From assembly GCF_005886105.2 (NCBI RefSeq), contig NZ_PNCO02000001.1, positions 62,001 to 126,000 on the forward strand: 64,000 nucleotides of DNA, in the 5' to 3' direction. Positions 56,629 to 64,000 of the stretch are shown one piece after another. The notes under the pieces are model-generated. The model did no database searches, was not told the DNA's origin, and saw only the letters and a program-made list of their open reading frames with translations. How positions within the stretch are numbered: position 1 is the first letter of the stretch; the number at the start of each line of letters is the position of its first letter. The stretch is from Pseudoalteromonas galatheae. Lineage in GTDB: Bacteria > Pseudomonadota > Gammaproteobacteria > Enterobacterales > Alteromonadaceae. Both the position numbers and the translations under genes were made by a program.

Positions 56629-58005
56629 ATGAAATGGCTAATACAACTACGGCTAAGAATGATGATGCTATTTTGCATCACCTTAGCACTGGCTTCTTGT
56701 TTGCAGAAAAAGAGCGTGGCAGATAATCACACCATTATGCCTAATCAATTAGAGATGATAGCGGCGGTGGTGAATGAATACTGCGATGCCAACCTATTCT
56801 TTGGCACGGTTTATATCACCTCGATTGATAAGGTGGTGTACCAGTCCAACTGCGGACCACAGAACATGCAATATGATGTTGATAACAGCGTTAAGTCCAA
56901 GTATCGCATCGGTTCCAATACCAAAGCGTTTTCGGCTGCTATTTTAATGAAGATGCTAGATGGTAAGGACTTACGGCAGGAAACCATTGGTGATCACTTG
57001 CCTTGGTACCCTGATAACCAATGTGCGGATGTTTCGCTGCATCATTTGCTTACCATGTCATCAGGGATCAATAACTACAGCGACAACGAAGCCGTATACG
57101 ATAACTACGGTTGGCGGCCTTATTTATACAACTCGAGTCTAGATCTTAACGGTCCGGAAGATTTTAGTAATCGCTTTTGTACTTGTGGTGCTGAAGCGGG
57201 GCAAAATGGCACACCGTCATTTACGCCCGGCAGAAAGTACGAATACAGCAACTGTAACTATTATCTTATCGGTAATATCATCGAGCAGTTAGCGGCTGGC
57301 AAACAAGGCAATATTGGTCGTGAGTATTGGTTTGCCAATATCGTTCAAGAGCAAATTCTAAATCCGCTTAGCATGACGGACAGCGGCTCTTACAGTGCGA
57401 TTGGTGTCTATTCAAATATGACCACAGGTTATATTTATAATCAAAACCAATACTTACCCCTTGCCAATGGTCGTCCACCAGCTATAGGAGGCCCTGCACC
57501 TTACGAAGATATTTTAGTGAATCCATATAGCAACCCTTTGGTACTGTATTCCGCTGGAGATTTATATTCCACAGTGGAGGACATGCATAAATGGGATCAA
57601 GGCTTGTATGGCACTCAAATCTTAAATGATACCCAGAAACTAGCGGCCTTTGCTCCCTACTCTAACACTGGTAGCAGCGACGAGTGTGAATACTATGGCT
57701 ATGGTTGGTTTGTGACTTATGTTGACCCAAACCAGTACGGCAAAGTGGCAAATTGCCCCGAAAACCCAGCCGATGCAAATCTCAGAATGTATGAAAAATT
57801 CTTACAGTACTCTGGTAGTTACCCCTATTCATGGGTGACCAGCTTTACTCGTTTACTGGAACGAGATCAAAGCATCATGGTGTTTAGCAACTATGTGAAA
57901 GAGGGGATTGAGTCAGATTGTATCGCCAAGGAGATCCGCAACATTATCTTCTATAGTGACAAACACCGTACCGAGCAATGCCAGCAAGATTTGAACCAGG
58001 CATAA
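56629..58005 (+). CDS. Lipoprotein serine hydrolase (S12/beta-lactamase fold)
   Basis: The N-terminus has a signal sequence ending in the lipobox LASC (Cys24), so it is likely membrane anchored in the periplasm. The SxxK nucleophile motif is S96-N-T-K99 and the YxN motif is Y206-S-N208, as in class C beta-lactamases, DD-peptidases and D-amino peptidases. Length is 458 residues. It follows the hydroxylase by 82 bp with its own AAGGAA site. Roles fitting the context are cleavage of a pro-form (as S12 peptidases do in other NRPS systems) or self-protection; neither is shown by sequence. It lacks the C-terminal membrane helices of ClbP-type peptidases. Confidence 0.85.
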   Translation: MKWLIQLRLRMMMLFCITLALASCLQKKSVADNHTIMPNQLEMIAAVVNEYCDANLFFGTVYITSIDKVVYQSNCGPQNMQYDVDNSVKSKYRIGSNTKAFSAAILMKMLDGKDLRQETIGDHLPWYPDNQCADVSLHHLLTMSSGINNYSDNEAVYDNYGWRPYLYNSSLDLNGPEDFSNRFCTCGAEAGQNGTPSFTPGRKYEYSNCNYYLIGNIIEQLAAGKQGNIGREYWFANIVQEQILNPLSMTDSGSYSAIGVYSNMTTGYIYNQNQYLPLANGRPPAIGGPAPYEDILVNPYSNPLVLYSAGDLYSTVEDMHKWDQGLYGTQILNDTQKLAAFAPYSNTGSSDECEYYGYGWFVTYVDPNQYGKVANCPENPADANLRMYEKFLQYSGSYPYSWVTSFTRLLERDQSIMVFSNYVKEGIESDCIAKEIRNIIFYSDKHRTEQCQQDLNQA

Positions 58006-58021
58006 CGCGGTAGGGAAAAAT

Positions 58022-58041
58022 ACCGAGCTTTCGCGCTCGGT
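58022..58041 (+). terminator. Weak terminator-like hairpin after the serine hydrolase gene
   Basis: ACCGAGC (58022-58028) pairs with GCTCGGT (58035-58041) around TTTCGC. The tail is TAAACAAATT with no clean T run, so termination may be partial. The remaining sequence up to 58271 shows nothing clear. Confidence 0.4.
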
Positions 58042-58271
58042 TAAACAAATTAATAGAACGCCTGCAGTAGGTGGCAACGTTTCGCTCAGTTGTATTTGTG
58101 ACACTGTGCAAATCCTTGGTTGTTCTTAGGTTTACTTCTTCATCATGGATGAAGGCGGTAAAACTCAGAGTTGAATAAGTGCAGCTTGTTTGATTTTGGG
58201 TACTAGGGCAAGTGCCAATATGGTGCTTGATGAGTTCGACAACTGTTTAAATAAATCATAGAGGATGAATT

Positions 58272-58832
58272 ATGGCAGTGACAAAAACAGCGAAGGATGA
58301 CAAGGCGAGCGATGCTCCAGAACAACAGGAATCACAACTTGTTGCTGATGAAGACAGAGCAGCCGTTGCTCAGCTGATTGTCGACAAATACACAAAATGG
58401 TCGTTTGGCTCTGGGTTTATTCCCGTTCCTGCGGTTGATTTAGTGGCGTTGACAGGGATCCAAATGAAGATGATAGGCGAAGTAGCAAAAGTCTATGGTC
58501 AATCATATGGTGACAACAAGCTGCGTGGCACAGTAAGCGCATTGATCGGCGGCTCTTTTCCACAAACCTTAGGGGGCGCGGGACTAAGCAGCTTTTTGAA
58601 GGCGGTTCCTGTCCTTGGCACGTTAAGCGCAATCGCATTTATGCCAGTTGTGTCTGCGGCATCAACACACGCAGTAGGCGCAACTTTTGTTCGACACTTT
58701 GAAAATGGCGGCACGCTGATAGACCTGAATCTAGCAAGTATGAAAGGGGATATCGCAGACATCGCAGCTAAGTATCGTGCAAATAAAGGGAATGCGGACG
58801 CAACAGCTACAGCGGAAAAAGCCACAGTATAA
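58272..58832 (+). CDS. DUF697 family membrane protein
   Basis: This is a 186-residue protein. An acidic N-terminal part is followed by a DUF697-like segment: KWSFGSGFIPVPAVDLVALTGIQMKMIGEVAKVYG, then hydrophobic stretches near 95-140 (FLKAVPVLGTLSAIAFMPVVS). DUF697 regions occur in YcjF-like and GTPase-linked membrane proteins, and their function is not well defined. GAGGATGAATT precedes the ATG. Its place just before a peptide exporter suggests a supporting membrane role. Confidence 0.8.
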   Translation: MAVTKTAKDDKASDAPEQQESQLVADEDRAAVAQLIVDKYTKWSFGSGFIPVPAVDLVALTGIQMKMIGEVAKVYGQSYGDNKLRGTVSALIGGSFPQTLGGAGLSSFLKAVPVLGTLSAIAFMPVVSAASTHAVGATFVRHFENGGTLIDLNLASMKGDIADIAAKYRANKGNADATATAEKATV

Positions 58833-58849
58833 CCGATACTGGCTGACAT

Positions 58850-58879
58850 AAACCGGCAGGCAACTGCTGGTTTATTCTT
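58850..58879 (+). terminator. Hairpin after the DUF697 gene
   Basis: AAACCGGCAG (58850-58859) pairs with CTGCTGGTTT (58864-58873), with one G-T pair and a stable GCAA tetraloop. A T-rich tail follows. Confidence 0.6.
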
Positions 58880-58912
58880 CGCACCGAATTTATCAACAAC
58901 TTGGAGAAAATT

Positions 58913-59089
58913 ATGCTTATCGCTTTATATTTAGTGTTATGCATTTTAACTGGTTATTGGGGACGAAACACCTTTGCAGGGCCCGTGGGCTTCTTTTTAA
59001 TTTCGTTAATGTTTACGCCTATTGTTGGCTTGATCATTTTACTCGTTGGGCAAAAGCGCAAGCCCACAGAGGTGAATGACGAGGAATGA
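58913..59089 (+). CDS. Small two-helix membrane protein
   Basis: This 58-residue protein starts at ATG 58913, chosen because GGAG lies six bases upstream; an in-frame TTG at 58901 contains that site. It has two hydrophobic helices, MLIALYLVLCILTGYWG and GFFLISLMFTPIVGLIILL, and a charged tail QKRKPTEVNDEE. Family unknown. It sits between the DUF697 gene and the exporter gene. Confidence 0.65.
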   Translation: MLIALYLVLCILTGYWGRNTFAGPVGFFLISLMFTPIVGLIILLVGQKRKPTEVNDEE

Positions 59090-59239
59090 GAGCTTGCTGG
59101 TAAAACTGAACGATTTATAAATATAACTTAATGTTTTAATGCAGTATTTATTTAAATCCAACAGGCAGTTTTGATTTTTAGGGACTATGCTAAGTAGCAT
59201 GCGCGGGCAGTAGCCCAATAACAATAAAAGATAATAACA

Positions 59240-60901
59240 ATGGTATTGTACGAATTAATTCGCCGACATATTCAGATAAAGAAAAGGACCTTTATTGCAC
59301 TGGGGTGCATTTCTGGTTTGGCCAATGCGTTGGTGCTTGCGCTGATCAACAACGTAGCAGCCAATATCTCTGATATTAATAAAGAAAATCATATTCTTTA
59401 CTACTTGGTGCTATTTACACTGACGATTGCAATATATGGTTTCACTCAGCAAAGACTGATGACTAAAGCCGCGCAAATGGTGGAGCGTGCTATAGACAAA
59501 TTGAGAGTCGATCTGTTTGAAAGCATTCGTCATACCGAGCTGTCAACGCTAGAGAAAATCGGCAAAGAGCGGATCTTTAATACCATCAGCAAAGAGCTAC
59601 AGACCATATCTCAATCGGCGCAGCTGTTTGTGATCATTGGTCAATCCATCAGTTTGGTGTTTTTCACATCTCTCTATATTGCCTGGCACTCTTTTGTGGC
59701 GTTTATGGTTATCTCGACACTGATTTTGGTCGGCGCCAGTATTCATCGTTTACGTGCCAATGAAATCCAGCGCAACATGCGCATTTCTTTTGAAAGCGAA
59801 AACCAGCTTATTCAACGCTTGTCTGATTTGCTCGATGGCTTTAAAGAAGTAAAGCTCAGTGAGCCAAGAGCGGAAGATTTAGAACATGAATATCGTCGCG
59901 ATTCGAATCGTGCAAGGCGTGCAAAAACCAAAACCCAAACCTTGTTTGCGACCGACTTTATTCTGTCGCAAATCACCTTTTTCGCAGCGACAGGCGCGAT
60001 GGTGTTTATCGTCCCTATGCTCTCTGACGTGTATACCGATGTGGTCATTAAAGTTACCACCGCATCGCTATTTTTAATCGGCCCTATTACCAGTATTGTT
60101 GGTGGGATCCCCGTTTTCACCACCGCAACAGAGGCGGCGCAAAACGTCTTAGCATTGGAGCGCGATTTAAAAAATGTCCAAGATGAGCAAGAGGTTAAAC
60201 GACCTGAACCAGCTGAAAGCCTAACCGCATTCAATGCCATCACCTTAGCGGGGGCGTTTTATCAACATCAGAAAAAATCGAGCGATCGTCCGTTTGCTGT
60301 GGGGCCGGTGGATATCACCTTTGAGCAAGGAAAAACCACTTTTATTACCGGTGGTAATGGTAGCGGTAAAACAACGTTTATCCGGATGTTGACTGGCCTT
60401 TATGAATTACAGAGCGGACAAATCCTTTTGAATGGTAAAGCGGTTACTGAAGACAATCGCCTTGCTTATCGAAGCTTATTCACAGCCGTTTTTGCGGATT
60501 TTCATTTGTTCCAGCAGCTCTATGGTATTCGTGATTTGAGTACTGAAGAAATCGATGAATGGTTGGACTTTTTAGAGATGCGCGCCAAAGTGGCTATTCA
60601 AAATGGGGCGTTTAGCACCATAGATTTATCATCAGGCCAGCGTAAGCGCTTAGCACTTTTGAGTACCATTTTAGAAAATCGTCCCATTTACATCTTTGAT
60701 GAGTGGGCGGCAGATCAAGATCCTATCTTTAGGCGAAAATTCTATGAACAAGTGCTACCTCGTTTAAAAGCGCGTGGTAATACCATTATTGCCATCACTC
60801 ATGACGATGCCTATTTCCATTTGGCCGATGTGCACTTAAAAATGGAGGAAGGTCAGTTGTTAGCACACCACGACAGTGAAAGTAATGGAGTACCATCATG
60901 A
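59240..60901 (+). CDS. Cyclic peptide ABC exporter (SyrD/PvdE type, fused membrane and ATPase domains)
   Basis: This is a 553-residue half-transporter with six membrane helices in the first 300 residues and an ATPase domain after. Walker A is GGNGSGKTTF near 371, the signature is LSSGQRKRLALL near 463, followed by Walker B YIFDEWAADQDPIFRRKFYEQVLP, the characteristic DEWAADQDP of the cyclic-peptide exporter family. Members export syringomycin-type lipopeptides or pyoverdine precursors across the inner membrane. The next gene overlaps it by 4 bp. Confidence 0.93.
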   Translation: MVLYELIRRHIQIKKRTFIALGCISGLANALVLALINNVAANISDINKENHILYYLVLFTLTIAIYGFTQQRLMTKAAQMVERAIDKLRVDLFESIRHTELSTLEKIGKERIFNTISKELQTISQSAQLFVIIGQSISLVFFTSLYIAWHSFVAFMVISTLILVGASIHRLRANEIQRNMRISFESENQLIQRLSDLLDGFKEVKLSEPRAEDLEHEYRRDSNRARRAKTKTQTLFATDFILSQITFFAATGAMVFIVPMLSDVYTDVVIKVTTASLFLIGPITSIVGGIPVFTTATEAAQNVLALERDLKNVQDEQEVKRPEPAESLTAFNAITLAGAFYQHQKKSSDRPFAVGPVDITFEQGKTTFITGGNGSGKTTFIRMLTGLYELQSGQILLNGKAVTEDNRLAYRSLFTAVFADFHLFQQLYGIRDLSTEEIDEWLDFLEMRAKVAIQNGAFSTIDLSSGQRKRLALLSTILENRPIYIFDEWAADQDPIFRRKFYEQVLPRLKARGNTIIAITHDDAYFHLADVHLKMEEGQLLAHHDSESNGVPS

Positions 60902-61980
60902 ACATTAATATTTCAGGGGATTTTGCATTACTCGTCGCCGGCGGCTTAATACTGGCACTGATCCTATCTAATTTGCTCATGCGGGTGTTAAAGCGTTACA
61001 AGCCCAAGTGGCATAAGCGTATTTTGTCTTGGCGTTTTCGTGCTGGTGTGACGTTGCTTATTTTATTATTTATCGCCGTTGCATTGGTCAAAGTCATTTT
61101 TATCAAGGTTGATTCGGGACAAGTTGGGGTACTGTGGAAGCGCCTTGGCGGTGGTACGTTCGTAGAGCACCCATTTTATGAGGGCACGGTACTAGTTTAC
61201 CCTTGGGACACATTGACGATTTATTCGAGTCGATTCCAAACCGCGACCACAGAGATCCACGCCATTACTTCCGAGGGGCTTAGGATCAAAATGGAAATAA
61301 CAGTGAGGTACCGTCCTGTTGTGGAGCATATTCCTTACTTACATAAGTTAGTCGGGACTGACTATCTTGATGAAATTGTGCTCCCTGAAGTTGCATCAGC
61401 GGTTCGCATGATCGTTTCTGATTATACTGCTGAAGAGGTCTATGCTCATCAGCGCTTAAAGATCCAAGATCAGCTATTAAGCACTGTGTTGAGAGAAGTT
61501 CAGCTACAAGAAAAGTCGATACTCAAACAAGAAAAAAGCGAAATGCAAGGGCATAATTTGGTGAATTTAGACGATATGCTTATTCGTCAGGTTGATATTC
61601 CTGAAGGCGTGCATAGTGCGATTGTTGCGAAGGTGAATCAAATGCACTTATACCAAGAATATAAAATGCGTTTAGATGTTGCTGAAAAAGAGGCTGAGCG
61701 AAAGAAAGTGGAGGCTCAGGGGATAGCCGATTTTCAAGAAACGGTGAGTGGCGGGATCTCTGAAACCTACCTAAGATGGCGCGGCATAGAAGCAACCATA
61801 GAGTTGGCGAAATCTAATAACGCAAAAGTGGTGGTAATAGGCAGTGGTAAAGATGGCCTACCGCTGATTTTAAATACAGAGGGAGGCGCACCGACTCTAC
61901 CTGCCTCGGGCAATCTAAATACTACGGATCCACAAAGTCAAGAGCCGCAAACGCCGAATGCCAGCAAAAAACCTCAATAG
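60898..61980 (+). CDS. SPFH/band-7 (prohibitin-like) membrane protein
   Basis: This 360-residue protein has two N-terminal membrane helices (about 8-28 and 50-70) followed by a band-7 domain beginning VDSGQVGVLWKRLGGG. A coiled-coil segment rich in Glu and Lys lies near 225-280, and the C-terminal tail is Pro/Ser/Thr rich. SPFH proteins form ring or cage scaffolds at the inner membrane and are often linked to membrane stress. Its ATG overlaps the exporter stop codon by ATGA, so the two are translationally coupled. Confidence 0.9.
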   Translation: MNINISGDFALLVAGGLILALILSNLLMRVLKRYKPKWHKRILSWRFRAGVTLLILLFIAVALVKVIFIKVDSGQVGVLWKRLGGGTFVEHPFYEGTVLVYPWDTLTIYSSRFQTATTEIHAITSEGLRIKMEITVRYRPVVEHIPYLHKLVGTDYLDEIVLPEVASAVRMIVSDYTAEEVYAHQRLKIQDQLLSTVLREVQLQEKSILKQEKSEMQGHNLVNLDDMLIRQVDIPEGVHSAIVAKVNQMHLYQEYKMRLDVAEKEAERKKVEAQGIADFQETVSGGISETYLRWRGIEATIELAKSNNAKVVVIGSGKDGLPLILNTEGGAPTLPASGNLNTTDPQSQEPQTPNASKKPQ

Positions 61981-61997
61981 CGGCAACTAGGTTTACA

Positions 61998-62033
61998 CAG
62001 CTTGCTTACCACTCATCAGTTGTGAGCAAGCTG
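61998..62033. terminator. Convergent-gene hairpin at the end of the lipopeptide locus
   Basis: CAGCTTGCT (61998-62006) pairs with AGCAAGCTG (62025-62033), with a possible inner CAC/GTG pair. There is no strong T run. It lies between the convergent SPFH gene and the minus-strand gene at 62072. Confidence 0.5.
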
Positions 62034-62071
62034 CTGCGCTACTCTGGCAGTGCGTGGTTTTACTCTGTGCG

Positions 62072-62905
62072 CTATTTTCGATCAAACTCAATAAACCCTT
62101 CATTGAGCATATTCTTATGGCGGTGATGTAGGCATCGGTAATAGCCACTCATCGAATTATTAGTGACTTTAGATAAAGTTAGCTTGGCCGCTCCAAGACA
62201 AAGCCCTGCCAGTGCTTCTACCTCGATATCAATAAAGTTATCATCGTGTTGCAGATGCCCAGTGTTAAATTCAGAGTGTTTAATCGGTGTGATTGAGCGC
62301 AGTAAGTAGCTTTCCAATTCAGCATGACCATCCTCACGAATATAAAGGTTGACCAAGTAATTATTCGTCACTGAAAGGTTTTCATTTTTAGTATAACCAA
62401 TCCAGTCCCCTGCAAACCCAGATTGTCCGGTGAGAGGTTGTCGTTTACGTACATTGTTGACATAGGTATCGAGTACGGCAAGGTCTTCCACTCGGTGGAG
62501 CTTATAGCTCTGAACTTTGGGGGCGTCGCTGTAACCTGTGGGATCTAATTCAGTAACGTGTAGCTCATCCCATATGGGGTCTAAAAAGGTGCTGAGACTT
62601 CTTGAATTATTCTGTTCGCCTGCCATGGTGATATGACAAAAGTACTTGTCACACTTTATGTCCTTATCAGTAAACTTATAGTAAACACCATTACTTAGCG
62701 CCGATGAAATTGATGCATGAATAAAACCGTGGGACCCCTGTTTACTTATTCTCAGCGCAGTGATCTCTTTGTTTATATCATTACTTAAACCAACCCAAAT
62801 ACCGACTGGTAACTGATGGTCTTGGGCTTCTTCAATAGTCTTGTCGTCAGCCAAAGAGACGCAAGCGGTTAAGGCTAAAATAAAGTAAATGAGTCGACAA
62901 AGCAT
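62072..62905 (-). CDS. Unrecognised exported protein, probable lipoprotein
   Basis: This is a 277-residue protein of unknown function. The N-terminus MLCRLIYFILALTACVSLADD carries a lipobox LTAC, so it may be lipid-modified at Cys15. Two parts look alike: PVGIWVGLSNDINKEITALRI near 32 and FAGDWIGYTKNENLSVTNNY near 160, both with G-x-W-x-G, suggesting a duplicated beta domain. Four later cysteines may form disulfides. It is convergent with the lipopeptide locus and not obviously part of it. Confidence 0.6.
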   Translation of the reverse strand: MLCRLIYFILALTACVSLADDKTIEEAQDHQLPVGIWVGLSNDINKEITALRISKQGSHGFIHASISSALSNGVYYKFTDKDIKCDKYFCHITMAGEQNNSRSLSTFLDPIWDELHVTELDPTGYSDAPKVQSYKLHRVEDLAVLDTYVNNVRKRQPLTGQSGFAGDWIGYTKNENLSVTNNYLVNLYIREDGHAELESYLLRSITPIKHSEFNTGHLQHDDNFIDIEVEALAGLCLGAAKLTLSKVTNNSMSGYYRCLHHRHKNMLNEGFIEFDRK

Positions 62906-63019
62906 ATTTGTTGTTTTTATAGGAACTTTATTCAGTAAGAATATAGAAATTAGCCGCTCAGTGCTATCAATTTAAGATGGGGAGGATGATACGCAACGCT
63001 GCATATCACCCTGCTGTTA

Positions 63020-63766
63020 TTAGAACAATTCGGAAGAAAGCTCACGAGATTGCGAGTTTTGATTTATATGCCAAGTTTCGACAAGACGAGTCGTACCGCC
63101 CGAGTTTTTACAAATTAGTTCTGTTACCAGCACTTTATAAAAACCACTGTATTTAGCCTCGCCCGCAACATTCAAGACATCACTATAAAACCCACCTTGA
63201 TGTCTTTTATTGAAAAATTCGGGGTTACCACTGACATAGTTGGTTTTACGGCACTGGCCTTGATGCGAGTTGTTATTAATATTAATCAAGCCAGTATATT
63301 GAACATCTGCAAAATATCCTGGGCCATTGCTCGGTGTTTGCCAGTCAGCCACCGTGATTTCACTTTGCCATACAACGGCGGGAGCCTTGGGTATCTTGTG
63401 ATATACAATTGCTTCTTCACCTGAGGGTAAGGTGCAGCTGAGTTTAACCGACTTTTCTGTCAGCTTATGTTCTGCAGGCAGTGGACCAGAAATAAAAGGC
63501 GCGTTGAATGTGAGAGGAGCAATCAAATCGCCAGTTTGTGTATTAACCACTTCAAATTGATGGCACTCATCCACCGCTAAGCCGCCTGTGAGCGCATTAA
63601 AGTACTCAGTTGTGCCTGCACGAGCTGAGATAAACTCAACAGGTGCGCCCTGATACTGGGAATGATCTCCCGCACCATCCTGATCATAAAATACCTGAGT
63701 AGCCAAAGCGGAAGTGGAACTACAAGCCAATACCATCGCAAGTAGTCGAGTGTTGAATATAACCAT
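63020..63766 (-). CDS. Unrecognised secreted protein
   Basis: The start is the ATG at 63766, chosen because AAAGGA lies about seven bases upstream and the signal peptide MVIFNTRLLAMVLACSSTSALA begins there; an in-frame ATG at 63799 adds 11 residues. The mature part starts TQVFYDQDGAGDHSQYQG and holds four cysteines (DECHQFE, LSCTLP, GQCRKTN and ELICKN), suggesting disulfides. The family is not recognised. About 115 bp separate it from the lipoprotein gene on the same strand. Confidence 0.6.
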   Translation of the reverse strand: MVIFNTRLLAMVLACSSTSALATQVFYDQDGAGDHSQYQGAPVEFISARAGTTEYFNALTGGLAVDECHQFEVVNTQTGDLIAPLTFNAPFISGPLPAEHKLTEKSVKLSCTLPSGEEAIVYHKIPKAPAVVWQSEITVADWQTPSNGPGYFADVQYTGLININNNSHQGQCRKTNYVSGNPEFFNKRHQGGFYSDVLNVAGEAKYSGFYKVLVTELICKNSGGTTRLVETWHINQNSQSRELSSELF

Positions 63767-64000
63767 AGTTTTTCCTTTACAGTTTTGTTTGTTTTTCATT
63801 CAGTTCCAATATAAGGTAAGTGTAATTTAATGCAACTTTTTGATTTTTCTGGTTTTAGCAACTATCTAATTACTGCAACTACTATCAGGATTGGTATGTG
63901 AAGTGAATATAAATGCTTAGAGTTTTGCCAACGTTAGATGAATGGAGTTCAAGTGGGTCGAGGTTCTAGTTATTAGAGAGGAAGTGGACAGCATGTTGAT

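Noticed and set aside
56629..58005. Classical class C beta-lactamase resistance gene
   Set aside because: It has SxxK and YxN motifs but no clear KTG, carries a lipobox, and is embedded in a biosynthetic operon; a peptidase or esterase role is at least as likely.

Overview
The window looks like a chromosome segment of a marine gammaproteobacterium of the Pseudoalteromonas type. This is inferred from the proteins and gene order: rsgA/psd facing orn, the rpsF-priB-rpsR-rplI operon, dnaB-alr, a type IV minor pilin cluster, and intergenic elements bounded by ATACCAATT/AATTGGTAT ends. No 16S rRNA gene is present to confirm it.

Positions 1-23000 are mostly conserved housekeeping. In order they hold the end of a thiamine operon (thiG partial, a thiD-thiE fusion, thiF), psd and rsgA on the minus strand, orn, a tRNA-Gly(GCC) preceded by four degenerate tandem tRNA-like copies, the S6 ribosomal operon with a probable S6:S18 leader, a five-gene minor pilin operon (pilE-fimT-pilV-pilW-long pilX), an ECF sigma/anti-sigma/DUF4097 operon, dnaB, alr, then minus-strand yjbQ, cheX, zur and a GGDEF/EAL protein, and finally a secreted gamma-glutamyltransferase.

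Positions 23736-61980 form a lipopeptide biosynthesis locus. Three megasynthases are joined by start/stop overlaps. The first reads FAAL-ACP-KS-AT-ACP-aminotransferase-C-A-PCP, which is the starter architecture of the Bacillus iturin/mycosubtilin synthetases and makes a beta-amino fatty acid. The other two add three modules each and end in a thioesterase. The seven A-domain codes read by eye suggest Gly, Asp, Asn, Asn, Thr, D-Leu and a basic residue. The likely product is therefore a beta-amino-fatty-acyl heptapeptide, plausibly cyclised as in the iturins. TubC-like N-terminal docking domains and acidic C-terminal tails fix the subunit order.

Downstream follow a SyrP-like Fe(II)/2-oxoglutarate hydroxylase, a lipoprotein serine hydrolase (S12/beta-lactamase fold), a DUF697 membrane protein, a very small membrane protein, a SyrD-type cyclic-peptide ABC exporter and an SPFH/band-7 protein translationally coupled to it. 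These look like tailoring, maturation or resistance, export and membrane-protection functions. Two unrecognised exported proteins on the minus strand close the window.
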